NCBI RefSeq assembly: GCF_032362555.1
Contig: NC_083507.1
Coordinates: forward strand, 1,615,001-1,679,000
DNA from: Amyelois transitella
Lineage: Eukaryota; Arthropoda; Insecta; Lepidoptera; Pyralidae
Length of the DNA stretch: 64,000 nt
Direction: 5' to 3'
A program made the position numbers and the translations under genes. Of the stretch, positions 1-11,889 are shown one piece after another. Numbering within the stretch: the first letter of the stretch is position 1; each line of letters starts with the position of its first letter. The notes under the pieces are model-generated. The model did not search any database. It saw only the letters and a list, made by a program, of their open reading frames with translations, and was not told where the DNA came from.

Positions 1-1764
1 GGAAGTGCTTGCAAATTTTTATAGAATGCTAGTCTGACAAAATTATTATACACAAAGAACTTCCCTTTTCCACACTATTCTAGGTCTACTTTTGAAGTTT
101 TTTATACTTATACAGATGTTAAAAACGACCATAGTTTAATTAGGATAGGATTTATCTTTGTTTATATAGTATATATGATTGGTTCATGGATATTACGACT
201 TGCGCTATGGTCGCTTTTAACATGCCATACAATTTTTTTTAATATTATACTCTGAAAGCTTTTTTCTTCCCCTCTTTATTATATTATAAATTCACTCAGG
301 GTGTTACATAAGAAAGCTAAATTGAACCTTACTTGTTCTATTTAAAGCTTTAAATAGCTTTGCATAGTGTTTTGTTGCGTAGTATAACTGCGTTCAATTT
401 GGAAGTTGCCTTATTAGACTGGTTTAAAAAATATATGGTAAAATGAATGAGCACTTATTGGCAGTGGAACAAAGAAGTTGATCTTTTAAAAATATTATTA
501 AATTCTATTAAAATTAAGTCCTGTGTTAGTTATCATTGCTCTTTAAATTTATTACATACTTTCAGGAAAAAAATGTATCAATAGAATAAAACTTTACTTA
601 AAGGCTGGAACTCTGCCTATTGGTCTGGGCACAAATACAAAATCATCATTAGTTATCAATTGATGTGTAGCAAACCAAATGGAAGACACTAGTATGGAGT
701 TCCGCTTGTAAAGTGGCCATATTTGCAATCACAAGTTTTGTATGCAAACAAGATCAAAGGACATGTTCATGTAGCTATTTAATTACAATTTATTGCAAAT
801 TCTGACGTTCCTGTGACAGACCCTGTAATATAGTATAACTGTTGTGATTGAAAGTGCGCTGAGCACTGAATCGCCGATCTTTGCTCTGAAGTTGACATAC
901 TAACAGATTGACGTACTTTCGCTTCCCCTACCTGTAGAAGTGATATTTTCTTAATGGAACGATATTGTTGCATGTTAATGTATGTATCCCAGAAAAGGGC
1001 CATAAGCGGTTATTGTTAGACTCAAAATTTGTGTAGAAACAGCAGCAAGATATCCTCAGAATGGAGGGAAGGACAAGCAGATAGCGAGCTATGGTCCAGT
1101 TTTAGTGTGACAAGCTTAAATTACCCTAAATAACAATATGCGTGCCGCAAATAAAATTGGGCAACTTTATTCTGTGTTCGCGTCTGAAGACTTGCCAGAA
1201 TGTATAAATGTTTCATTCCGAATTTTCTAACTGTTGTGACGTCAATGTAAATATATATTTTGTACTTATTGACTGACAACCAACAGCAATGTGCGAACAT
1301 TAAATATAATATGTGATTGTGATGAAAATGTATGCAGAAATGATGATTCCAGTAGCCGTAAGTAGGGCTCATCACAAATAAGGCGAAATTAGAAGATTTT
1401 AATGTATTAGAATGGCAACACTGCCGTCGAAAGATCGTCTAGTTTCGTCTTAACACAACTCAGTAATCTTAACGTGTTATATCATTAATTTTACGAATAA
1501 ATTCCTACATAATGAAGTATTTTCAAGACAAAAATATTTTTATAGTATATTTTTATTTATTATTAATTTGGCCATAGAGATGTTGGTTTTCTTTTTCTTT
1601 AATATAAAACCATTTGTTCCGAATATATTTTACATTTGAATACACACTTTTTTATTTACGTAATATCTATTTGCTAGTCAACCCCAAATGAAACAAATGC
1701 TTCTGTAACATTAGTTTATTGGTAAACATTTGTAAAAAAAAAAAAAACTAACCTTGCACTACTA
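1..1764. other. Gene-free flank downstream of NUBPL
   Basis: No coding exon or RNA gene could be supported here. The stretch is AT-rich and its open frames are short with no recognisable domain. It lies downstream of the minus-strand NUBPL stop codon, so its right-hand end should be that gene's 3' UTR. A minus-strand AATAAA (TTTATT on the plus strand) near 1552-1557 could be the polyadenylation signal, but nothing confirms it. Confidence 0.5.
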
Positions 1765-4700
1765 CTATTCAGTTATCTTCACCCGCTCCTTTTCCTTATC
1801 GTCTATATACCTAAAAACTTTGTTCGCCAGCTGCCTGTATTTCTCAGCGTGTATGCTATCTGGTAGAGCATATATTGCTGGTTTCCCACTATTGATGCAA
1901 TCCGACATGTTTTGGTCCACCTCGAAGCTTTCAATGACTTCTAAGCCCATTTGTCTAGCGGTTTCCTTAGTCTCTTTGCCGAATATATGGTTGATGGTGC
2001 CGCATTGCGTGCATATTGAGTGGGACATGTTCTCGACCATGCCGATGATAGGAACCTTTAGTTTCTCGAACATGTTCACGCCTCGTTTGGTGACTTGTAA
2101 GGCGGCCGATTGGGGAGTAGTGACTACTAGAGCACCTGCAATATTGATATTGTTTAAATAGTGACTCTGTCATAGCTATTCTCTATTGCGGTCACAGCTG
2201 TCGAAAACGATTAGCTTATGTTACGATTAACGATATTGGACTAAACCTTTGTCTTTATGTCAAAAACACTAGTCAACTGGTTTGAGTTGCATCAAATAGC
2301 AAACAAACCAGAAGGCTAAAGAAAATTCCAAAAACACTAGTGACAAATATAACATATAACTACAAAAATTATATAATAAAAAAAAATCCTTATTATTTAA
2401 GGATTTTTTTCACACATCCAGTTACTTGAATGTGCAGGTTTCCTCACGATGTTTTCCGTCACCGTAAGAGTAACGGTTATTTATCAAACGAATGTACATA
2501 ATTCGAATAGTCATTGGTACCTACATAGCCGGAGTGGGATTCGAACCTGTCTTTCTGTGCAACCGCGTTTTAACCAGGCACCTTACCCATTCGACAGCCG
2601 ACGCTCTTGTCTGGTCAGTCAGGTCAGGTCAACATTTTAATAATATAATAATAATCTACATACATACATAAAATCACGCCTCTTTCCCGGAGGGGTAGGC
2701 AGAGACTACCTCTTTCCACTTGCCACGATCTCTGCATATTTCCTTCGCTTCATCCACATTCATAACTCTCTTCATGCAAGCTCGGCGGTTTCGGGTGCTT
2801 TTGACCTGACCCTTTACCAGGACGTCCTTAATTTGATCAAGATACGTTCGTCTAGGTCTTCCCACTCCGACCTTTCCCTCCACACCCTCCATGTATATCT
2901 GCTTAGTTATCTTAATAATAATCTAACTATGCAATATCCCACCATCAATGGGCAGGTTCTGCGCCAGTGACAAATGCGTGTCTCCCGTGCCAGGAGGCGT
3001 GTCCACCACCAGGCAGTCCAGCGGGCCCCACGCTACATGCCTTGTCAGCCGTTCTAATGCTTGCATCACCATCAGGCCACGCCACACTACTGCATTCTCG
3101 CCCGATACTAGTAACCCCATGGACATGCTAAAAAAATTCAAAAATAAATTATTACATACATATGGTCACGTCTATATCCCTTGCGGGGTAGGCACAGCCA
3201 ACAGTCTCGAATAGACTGAATGGCCACGTTCAGCTATTTGGCTTAATGATAGAATTGAGATTCTAATAGTCTAGGTTGCTAGCCCATCTCCTTAAAAAAG
3301 AATACCAAGTTTATAAGCCTATCCCTTAGTCGCCTTTTACGACATCCATGGAAAAGAGATGGAGCGGTCCTATTCTTTTTTGTATTGGTGCTGGAAACCA
3401 CACGGAACATAAATTAGTTGTTAATCCAAACTTCTCATATTAAAGATAATCTTCTTTATCCTAGCATTAGTCCCAGTTACATCCTCAAATCTCTGGAGAG
3501 AAGCCCGGATTAAGGAGTCAACTTTGGTCTAGATAATAATAGGCAAAATAAAACTGTTGAGCAAAAGAAAGGCAGCCTATTACTGTTTAATTATTTTTGC
3601 GTATACATTTTTATTATTTGTTTTTTATTTGTATTTTTACATATATGGGACAAATTACACAGATTGAGTTAGCCTCGAAGTAAGTTCGAGACTTGTGTTA
3701 CGAGATACTAACTCAACGATACTATATTATATAATAAATACTTATATAGATAAACATCCCAGACCCAAGCCAATCAGAAAAAGTTCTTTCCTCATCATGC
3801 CCTGGCCGGGATTCGAACCCGGGACCTCCGTTGTCACAGACAAGCGTACTACCGCTGCGCCACAGTGGCCGTCGGCATGATGAATAAGTACTTGCTCATT
3901 GCAACACAGATACAAACTGAGGAAGCAACCTATATCAAAACAGACATCAGTTGGAAACTGTAATATGTATTTGTCTGGTTTTCACACTTTTGGATATTTT
4001 AATAAACTATCATAGGTAGACCCCATAGCGGACATAACTGGAATAACTTGATTCTCAGCAGTTTTAATAATTTAGATAACACTTTATACTGTTATAGATT
4101 CTATAACATTGAATTACATTAAGATGGACATACCATTTGACACCATAATTTAGTATAGGTTCAATGAGATGGTCATCATTCAACATGGGCTCTCCGGTGA
4201 TGTTCATCATGAGAGGTACAGACGGCCCAAATACGTCTGCATCGAGCAGCCCTATTTCTTTATCTGGTTCTATGACCTTCATTGCACATGCTAGGTTAAC
4301 TGTAATTACACATACAGCGGTCAGCATTAGACTTTTATACATACATAAAAATAAAATCACGCCTTTTTCCCGAAGGGGTAGACTCTGCATCTTTTCACTT
4401 GCAACAATTTCTGCATACTTCCTTTGCTTAATCCACATTCATAACTCTCATGCAGGTTTAGTGGTTTCCGGTACTCTTGACCTGACCCTTTGCCAGGACG
4501 TTCTTAATTTGATCAAGATATGTTCGTCTAGGCTTTCAAACTCTGACCTTTCCCTCCACACTCTCTTCTCGTATATTTGCTTAGTCAACCTGCTTCCTGC
4601 TTTGACTATTATATGTAATGTAATGTTTGTTAATGTCATGACACATTATTGACTGAAGCCAAATTAAAAATTTAATTACTGAATTGGACCTTCATTACCA

Positions 4701-5767
4701 ATGGATTGAGGATGAATTATTATAAAAAATTATAAATAGTACAGGTATTAAATGTGCATGTAACATACCTTTATTTTTTTTTTGGACATTTATAATAAAT
4801 AAAGGTATGTTAGGCATGTGTACTACCTGTATTATTTATAAGTAGTATAATGAAACATGAAAGTTTTTATTACAAGTATTTTTTCCTACAATCCTATTTC
4901 AAAAGCCAAGAGACAGACTCAGCTTGGTGGGAAGAAGAGTGAGAATCTTCTTTGTCAATTTCTGTGACCTTATTACTTCATTCAAAAGAAAATATTACCT
5001 GCAGTGGTAGTTTTTCCTACTCCTCCTTTGCCAGATGCAACTAATATAATGTTCTTGACACCTTGCAGTGGTTTCTTCTCAGGTAACCCGCGCCCCATGA
5101 CCTTGGCTCTGTGCTCATTGACATCAGTTTTAGTGTTTTTGTGTCTAATTGATAATAAAGGGGAAAACTGAAAAATAAAAAATTCTAAATATTTAGTACT
5201 CACTTTAGGTCGACGAAAGGAATATGATAAATTACATCACTACTTATTAAAAATATATAATCTATTTTCTCTGTATGTATGTATGCGGTAATCTCTGAAA
5301 GTGTGCCATGTGGTTCCCGGTACCAATACAAAAAAGCTCACCATCTCTTTCCCATGGATGTCGTAAAAGGCGACTAAGGGGTAGGCTTATAAACTTGGGA
5401 TTCTACTTTTAGGCGATGGGCTAGCAACCTGTCACTATTTGAATCTCAATCCTATCTTAAAGCCAAATAGCTGAACGTGGCCTATCAGTCTTTACAAGAC
5501 CGTAGGCTCTGTCTACCCCGCAAGGGATATAGACGTGATTATATGTATGTATCTCTGAAAGTTGTAGACGGATTTTGTTCCTATTTGAAATGTTGGAAAT
5601 TGGGATTTCTGAGGAAGGTTTGGTTTGTATCTAAACATGCTACCCTTGCGAAAACAGGGCATGTCGCTAGTAGAAAAAAAAAAACAATATTATGTTTTAC
5701 TTACGCAGTTGTTCAATGAGACTACAATTTGCTTATTAAATCTTTGTGCGATGCTGTGAATCAACAT
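1765..5767 (-). CDS. NUBPL: NUBPL/Ind1, mitochondrial P-loop Fe-S carrier for complex I (5 exons)
   Basis: Exons on the minus strand are 5705-5767, 4999-5167, 4134-4299, 2943-3127 and 1765-2135. All junctions have GT/AG sites and matching phases, giving 317 residues against about 319 in human NUBPL. The protein belongs to the Mrp/NBP35 ATPases and delivers iron-sulfur clusters to respiratory complex I in the mitochondrial matrix. Residues 1-30 are basic and hydroxylated, as expected of a mitochondrial presequence. Then come [14 protein letters not shown], the deviant Walker [12 protein letters not shown] (about 67-77), [13 protein letters not shown], the switch [14 protein letters not shown], and the CTQC metal-binding pair (Cys236, Cys239) before a GLEV segment. 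The start is the only ATG upstream of the exon 1 donor that keeps frame. Introns hold SINE and LINE fragments, but none breaks an exon. The splice sites are inferred by eye. Confidence 0.93.
2517..2607 (-). repeat. tRNA-derived SINE head (family F)
   Basis: The minus strand carries a B-box-like GGTTCGAATCCCACTCCGG preceded by GTCGAATGGGTAAGGTGCC. The same arrangement recurs at 35862-35945, so this is a dispersed element and not a tRNA gene. It lies in the last NUBPL intron. Confidence 0.6.
2658..2910 (-). repeat. LINE 3' end with (TATG)n tail (family B)
   Basis: Read on the minus strand this encodes the C-terminus of a reverse-transcriptase-type [14 protein letters not shown], then [20 protein letters not shown], then a stop inside GGCGTGA followed by TATGTATGTATG. 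A GRP...Y.DQI segment followed by a DR..W motif is typical of the end of non-LTR ORFs. At about 250 bp this is one of the longest of some sixteen family B fragments in the window. It sits in a NUBPL intron. Confidence 0.75.
3154..3405 (-). repeat. SINE family A, near full length
   Basis: This matches the window's commonest repeat. In sense the family starts GTGCCGTGTGGTTCCCGG, passes through GGATGTCGTAAAAGGCGAC and TAGGCGATGGGCTAGC, and ends ATATAGACGTGA plus (TATG)n. The copy lies in a NUBPL intron 26 bp upstream of the acceptor of exon 4. Confidence 0.85.
3641..3874 (-). repeat. tRNA-derived SINE (family E)
   Basis: The minus strand has an A-box-like GTGGCGCAGCGGTAGTACG and a B box GGTTCGAATCCCGGCCAGGG. 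A shared tail follows (TTGAGTTAGTATCTCGTAAC, CTTCGAGGCTAACTCAATC). Related copies lie at 34679-34905, 40040-40262 and 51817-51905. The long tail and the multiple copies mark it as a SINE and not a tRNA gene. Confidence 0.8.
4338..4590 (-). repeat. LINE 3' end (family B)
   Basis: This is another copy of the [11 protein letters not shown]...SAYPSGKEA-type LINE terminus, more diverged, with the (ATAC)n tail complement on its left. It sits just upstream of NUBPL exon 3 in transcript order. Confidence 0.7.
5302..5550 (+). repeat. SINE family A with 11-bp target-site duplication
   Basis: A near-full-length copy runs from GTGCCATGTGG to TATGTATGT. It is bracketed by ATCTCTGAAAG at 5291-5301 and 5551-5561, so it inserted by target-primed reverse transcription. 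The target was another repeat, whose CTCTGAAAGTTGTAGACGG continues on the right. It lies in NUBPL intron 1. Confidence 0.88.
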
Positions 5768-6384
5768 CTTGTTCGATTGCACTATTACACTTGAGATTAC
5801 CTGCAATATAAGCTTAAACTGCAAATCCTTATTATCAAAATCAATGTACAATGTATACTTGCTCTTTTTTAATATATTTTATAAATTAAATCGGCAAATA
5901 TTTTTACAATGGAAGTCAAATTTGAATCAATGTCAAATATGTACTAGGTAGGTACGTCGAGAACTCAATGTCATACGTGTCATTAATTTTTTTCATAGCC
6001 AAAATGCCAGTATTGCTATCACTTATATTTTTTTTAAAAGGCTTCTATTCACGTTGCAATTTATCTCTGGGTCCTGTCGGTGCCATATTGTTACGCAGCT
6101 CATAAGCAGCTGCGCACTTCTGCCTGTGTGTCTTACTTGTGTAATGTAAAGAAAATAACAAATCTGAATTACCGATTGGACCAAGTCAGTTCTAATATTT
6201 TGGGATGGTAACAGCCCTGGCTGACAGGATCTTTGGCGTTGATTGATCATGCAAGGATGTTTAAAAAAGATAATGTCATTTCATTTGTCATGTGCGGTGC
6301 GACATGTCGGTATTTTCTGCGACATATTTTCGAAAAATCTTCCGAATTCTTTGCGGCGGATTTTAACTAAAGATCGATGTAACA
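5768..6384. promoter_or_regulatory. Head-to-head spacer, likely bidirectional promoter of NUBPL and the C6orf136 homologue
   Basis: Only 617 bp separate the divergent start codons, and I see no other gene or typical dispersed repeat inside. Both flanking proteins are, or are predicted to be, mitochondrial. No TATA box or initiator can be assigned with confidence. The promoter role is inferred from gene arrangement alone. Confidence 0.5.
6377..6382 (+). promoter_or_regulatory. Start-stop uORF before the C6orf136-homologue start
   Basis: ATG is followed at once by TAA, two bases before the main ATG at 6385. If the transcript begins upstream, this minimal uORF would lie in the leader and could slow or reduce initiation. 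The sequence is plain; the effect is inferred. Confidence 0.4.
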
Positions 6385-9300
6385 ATGGCTATAGTTTTAC
6401 GTACATTTTCTCATAAAATTCTACCCATAAATGGAATAGTTTCCACTAAAAGCCATTCCAGCCGCTTGGCTCGAAAAATTCCCTTACGAACACAGTTTCT
6501 AGAAGATGTAAGTAATAACCAAAGATCTTCTCTGGTTAGTGAGTTCTAGCTGTTTTTAAGCTATTGTTATGTGTTTACTTACATTGAATTCATGCATAGT
6601 GTTTTACATAATGTAGCCATAATACCTAGCATACGCCATTTATCAGTGAAGTTTTCCTTGACATTGAATCAATTAGATGGTGCTTGGCAGCCTGTCGTAT
6701 TACGTGATCGAGGATGTTTATTATATTTTTGGGGTTATATCAAACACTTTGCTTTCTTGCTACATTTGATACTTGGTTTACCTATTGATTGACTTTTGCA
6801 TTTTGAACTATCAACCCATTTTAAAATCTTATCTGTTACTACCTACGTCATTTTTGCCGGTTATCTTAACACGGTTATATTTTATAACTAGCGACTTCTA
6901 CAAACTGAATGTCAACTATAGTGAGGCAAAAAATAAATCAGAATCCTTAACCCAAACTTACACCAAAAATGGCCTGAGAAAGAAAAAACCTTGAAAGCAC
7001 TGTAGATTCTGATTCTGAAGATAATTTCAGAATGCTGTTAAATATATAATATGCTATGACACACCCATATACCATATATACTGATTTATAAAAATCTTAA
7101 AAATATTTTTTATGGGACATTTCAATATCAAATAAATTACTTAAAAACAAAGTTAAGTTGACTATTGCTTCCAAAGCATCAGTGCAGAAGACGCGTTAAC
7201 AAACTGCACTGCAGCATTTTCTTAAATAACTTCAACTATAAGCTAATCAATGTTATAAACCGTTCCTTATCACTTTAACTATGTATATGCAATATTTCTG
7301 TCAAATCTGTTAGTGGTTTCTACTAAGATTAAGGTTTTATTGTAGTAGTTGAACTAAATTTCCTTTTGTGAAAAACATGCATACATAATTTCACGAAATC
7401 TGTTTTTTTTTTTTTAGTTTCTGAGCCAACGTCGCATATCCAGCTGTCAATTGCTGCCGAAAACATCCGTGGACACCAACATAGATGACATCTACTTGCA
7501 CGAGATATTGAACTCCCCTCAAGCTCACGAGTACCAACCAAAGTTCCACAATGTTAACCATTATGACTCCGATGACAACAGATTGCCGGGTGAAATAGAA
7601 ATGAAGGCTCTACGGCTGACTTCTGATGACTATATTGAGAGGAGAGTTCCGGACCACAATTTTAATGATATTTCTTTCAGTAATTTAATAGACCTCGCAA
7701 AATATAATGAGGTAAGTGCTTGTCTTTTTATTTCATTTATGTCAACAAAACAAAATTCATTGTAATACATATGGTCACGTCTATATCCCTTGCCGGGTAA
7801 ATGGAACCAACAGTCTTGAAAAGACTGAATGGCGACATTCAGCTAATTGGGTTAATGATAGAATTGAGAGTCAACCAGTTACAGGTTGCTAGCCCATCGC
7901 CTAAAAAAGAATCCTAAGTTTGTAAGCCTATCCCTTAGTCGCCTTTTACGACATCCATGGGAAAGAGGTGGAGTGGTCCTATTCTTTTTTGTATTTGTGA
8001 CGGGAACCACATGGCACCAATCATTCATTTTAATAGGCCTACCAATCTTTTCAAAATTGTAAGCTTTGTCTACCCCAATCATAACTCTCTTACAAGCTTG
8101 GCGATTTTGGATATCCTTGATGTTACCTTTGGCCAGAATGTTCTTGATTCAAAAATTCCTGATTCCACATCACCACCTGAGGTAGAATATGTATGTACAC
8201 AAACTGTACCTAGTTACGACCTAGTTAGTAACTATTTTCAAGGAATAAGTGATTATTATGATTGATCAAGGTGAGTATGTAGGCCTAGTATAATAACTTC
8301 TTTCTGCTTGAGTGCATCAAAATAAACTTAAACCCTAAACCACAAAGAAATATTTATTAATCTTTCAGGACCTAACACCTACCTGCCTCTCAGACTTTGA
8401 AAGAAACGCGGTGGCATTCTGTAGTGAGGCATCATCCCCGTCTCCCGCCAACAAAACCTCAGAGCCAAATGAAGGAAAGCCTAGCGAGGAACAACTGATG
8501 AGAGTGTACCACGTTCTCTCTGAAACTGTGAGTATTTTAATGAAGATTTTTTTTATGAATGAAAGAATGAATTAACTCTCTGTCACTTTGGGAATATAAT
8601 GCATTAGTTATTAGTTATTTTGAAAATTAATCTAATTTACTTTATTAATTGTTTAATTAAATTATTATATTTTTCAGATGCCTCATCTTTTTGTGAAGCC
8701 ATTGGACTATAGCATATACCATCCAAATTTGGTGTTTGTCAATAATATTAGGGGTGTTACAACTGTGTAAGTTGTTACTATTTATTTACGAGTATATATT
8801 GAAACTATTAAACTATTCCGGTTACTGAATGACTGACGGTTACTGAATGACTGACGGTCTGACATTGATAACGCACAGCCCAAACCGCTTTGTCTAGAAA
8901 TATGAAATTTAGCATGTAGTTACTTATTTGAACGCATAATTGGTTTTTTTCTTCTGCAGCCAAACCCTAGTTGTATAATAATATTATATAATAGTAAACA
9001 TATACAGACTAAACAATATTTATATGTGCCCAGTTGATATATATTATTTGTCCATCAATCTACATGGTAAAACAATATAATAATTAAACAAACCCAAATT
9101 TGTTTTCAGAGGTTTATTCCAGTATGTGAAACAAGTAGCGTTGCTTCGTACTGTAGGCCATTTCAAATTCGCGTATGTGAACTTTGAAGTTATAAAAATA
9201 ACGGCCCATCCCGAAGACTCATCTATAAAGTAAGTAGTTTGTGGACAAACATGATAACTAAGTGATTTGGATTATTTTCCACACTTTCTGATAAAGTAAA

Positions 9301-10915
9301 GGTGGCAAAGTTGGCAGCTCCGTATGATTACATTACAATCTTACATATAAGCACGTCTGTCACGAAAGAGATGGAGTGGTCCTATTGGTTTGATTTTCTA
9401 TTGGTGCCAGGAACCACACGGCTATAGCTAAATAATGTTAATGTTTCAGAATGAGATGGCGAGTCCGAGGTATATCCGGTCTGAAGGTGTTCTTCATGTT
9501 CTGGAAGTACAAGCTGTGGAACATCAAGCAGACTTTCCAGGAACAGGAACTGTGAGTCAAACACGCATTCGTTTTTACCAGATGTGTCCAGCCCTGTAGC
9601 ATGGTACGCGCGATGAACCAGAGAGACGCGCGAAATTACTGTAAGGTCACGTTACCTTAACTAGCTGTGCCCGCGACTTCGTCCGCGTGGTATAATTATT
9701 TTTGTATTTGGTATAGTTATTTTTATATCATTGAAGCCCTCAAGGATTCAATTTTCCCCGTTTTTTTCACATTTTCCATTATTTCTTTGCTCCTTATAGT
9801 TGTAATGTGATGTTATATAGCCTAAAGCCTTCCTCGAGAAATGGTCTATTCAATACAAAATTTTTCAATTCCAGCCAATACAAAATTTTTCAATTTTTCA
9901 TTAGCGCGTTCAAACAAACAAACTCTTCAGCTTTATAATATTAGTATAGATGGTAGAATTGAGATTCAAATAGTGATAGGTTGCTCGTCAATCGCCTTAC
10001 AGATGAGTCTCAAGTTTATGAGCCTATCTCTTTAGCCGTCAGCCATGGGAAAGATATGGAGTGGTGCTATTCTAAAGTGATGGAAACAGGCGGCATTTCA
10101 AATTTTTAGACCAAAAAATGTTGATTTAAATTCAATTTGGATATGTCAGTTTCCTCGTAAATGCATATGAATCAGTAACGTCTTCCTAGTAACATGTTCA
10201 CTTCCTATTTCATAGACTTAATTATCATTAATCTCAATTCTATCGAATTGAGATTCAAATAGTGACAGGTTGCTAACCCATCGCCTAAAAAAAAATCCCA
10301 AGTTTGTAAGCCTTTCCCTTAGTCTGTGTCCCTTAAAATAATTATAATTTGATTATTTTCCAGGTGGTACGATGGTTTCTCAACGTTCTACGTGGGCGGC
10401 GATGGTCTCATACAGAAGCACATTGCTGACAAAGTAAGTTCTAATTATTACCTACGTTTTTATTTGAAAAAATTAAAACATGTCTAAAAAGCCCAAATAC
10501 TTGGAGTAATTTCAAATAATAACTTGGCTGTTCCTTCTTGGACTAAAATCATAGAGGAAGATTTAATTTATAGCTAAATTTAAGGAATAAACAGTACCAC
10601 GTGAAGGGTCCGTGTCTAGCATAAGTCGTAGATCAGATTGTCCATTGAGGTAAAAATTCTAGAATTGTTTGCCTCAATGAGCAATCGAATCTGAAAACAT
10701 CCTCAGTGTATTCCAATAAAATTTAATTAATTTTACAGGTGATGCCCGACCAAGACACGATCATCGATGACGCAGAAAAGGCGCCAATCGCGGCGAAAAT
10801 AGCCTTGCTTATCGGACTTTTACCGCGCAATTACCTCTCTGATGTGTCACCCTACTTCAGCTCGTCCGCAGGCACCACGGACGCCACAGCCCTGCCTTTC
10901 AAAGTCCTGGAGTAA
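6385..10915 (+). CDS. C6orf136: C6orf136 homologue, DUF2358 protein (8 exons)
   Basis: Exons are 6385-6507, 7418-7711, 8369-8527, 8678-8766, 9110-9229, 9450-9551, 10364-10433 and 10739-10915. Phases agree throughout and give 377 residues. The first 40 residues are rich in Arg, Ser and Lys and lack acidic residues until the exon end ([14 protein letters not shown]...), which suggests mitochondrial import. Residues 41-190 are poorly conserved in appearance. From about residue 180 the protein follows the DUF2358 pattern of human C6orf136: [70 protein letters not shown] and VMPDQD. The family has a nuclear-transport-factor-like look and no established biochemical role. The gene is complete and ends before a clear poly(A) signal. 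Intron repeats do not interrupt exons. Confidence 0.9.
7128..7236 (+). repeat. Dispersed repeat family G
   Basis: The sequence around CATCAGTGCAGAAG and AACTGCACTGC recurs at 33655-33833 in the same orientation and at 49735-49862 inverted. I do not recognise the element. It lies in intron 1 of the C6orf136 homologue. Confidence 0.6.
7764..8017 (-). repeat. SINE family A
   Basis: A near-complete copy with its tail on the left and GTGCCATGTGG head complement on the right. A diverged LINE B fragment follows at about 8070-8160. Confidence 0.8.
9364..9421 (-). repeat. SINE family A, head fragment
   Basis: Only the first 58 or so bases of the element remain, ending in the complement of CCGTGTGGTTCC. 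It lies 28 bp upstream of an exon of the C6orf136 homologue (9450-9551). Confidence 0.65.
9661..9950 (-). mobile_element. Nonautonomous Helitron-like element (Lep1 type, family C)
   Basis: On the minus strand it starts TCTATACTAATATTATAAAG and ends with a GCGGACGAAGTCGCGGGC hairpin and CTAG, inserted next to T. TC...hairpin...CTAG ends without target duplication are the Helitron hallmarks. No Rep/helicase coding remains. The copy has a small internal duplication of TTTTTCAATT. Confidence 0.75.
9950..10326 (-). repeat. Two broken SINE family A fragments
   Basis: Pieces at about 9950-10085 and 10245-10326 match the middle and head of family A (TAGAATTGAGATTCAAATAG, CATGGGAAAGA). They are separated by unrelated sequence. 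Both lie in the intron before 10364. Confidence 0.6.
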
Positions 10916-11402
10916 CTTCACGGCATGCGCAGGCTTGTGCTACTAACACTTGATGTCAAATCATAGCATTATTAATTAAATGATACCTACAAATGCTGTT
11001 TTACAATCAGTTGGGCGAATTAAGATAGACATTTTTACAATGTTGTCATAAGAATGGTAGCTTTTTAAATTCATATTGGCAACATCACAAAAAGCGCGAA
11101 TAACTAGCGCTGGAGAGTAGGTATGAACAAATTAGGGAAATAATGGAAGTAGGATTACACCAAAAATGATATCGATGAAATACATTTTGATATGTAATAT
11201 TGTTTGTGATTTGTGAGTATTATTATATGACTAACTCAATGGATTACTCTATTTTTAGTTATCATGTCACAGCTTTCATCATTGTTTTAGATTTTATTTT
11301 GTTAAACTTCATAATACAATTCGTGAAGTGCTTCAAGCAATATTTGTTAGTTGTTGTAAATGCCTTGCGTTAGTTATTTACTAAAGTTATGTATTTCGAT
11401 AC

Positions 11403-11408
11403 AATAAA
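11403..11408 (+). terminator. Polyadenylation signal of the C6orf136 homologue
   Basis: AATAAA lies 488 bp after the stop codon, followed within 30 bp by a T/G-rich stretch (CAGTTATTTGTTTTATT). It is the best-placed signal in the 3' flank. Confidence 0.6.
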
Positions 11409-11889
11409 GAATTATGAGAACAGTTATTTGTTTTATTCTATTTGAAATCCTTATTTTATTGTAGTTACCATTTCTTGGATCGTTGTCTGTTTTATGCGCA
11501 TGATGTTTGATCTTGTCTTATTGTTCAACCCTCCCAATCCTACTGGCATTTTTATATCTGTTGAAATCCCGAAAAGGATCGTATATAATCATGAAAAATT
11601 CACAGTAATTATACATAATTAAATACTTGCTAAGCCGCTCCTTTTCAATGCTTTCTGCAATGAAAATATTTCTCCAAAATAGTAGTTATTGATGTAGCCA
11701 AAAAGTAGAAATGATTTGTCATACTGGCAACTCAGTATGTGACTGCCATTTTCATCGACAGAAGTTTGTTGTCAAATATTTTTACAAAAATAAAAGTCTG
11801 ATCGAGTATCACGTATCAATTTAGTTTAATTTTTTAAAATAAAATCTGTTAGGAGTTATAATTAAAAAAAACTGTTGCAATTTTATGTC

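Noticed and set aside
779-1375. Minus-strand open frames of 74 and 84 codons left of NUBPL
   Set aside because: No domain, no splice support and no codon pattern; likely chance.
1754-2161. Plus-strand 135-codon open frame
   Set aside because: Antisense of the last NUBPL exon, which has clear conserved motifs on the minus strand.
3780-3870. tRNA-like boxes (also at 34690, 40045, 51825 and 32190)
   Set aside because: They are heads of tRNA-derived SINEs or truncated pieces; none has the length and acceptor stem of a tRNA.
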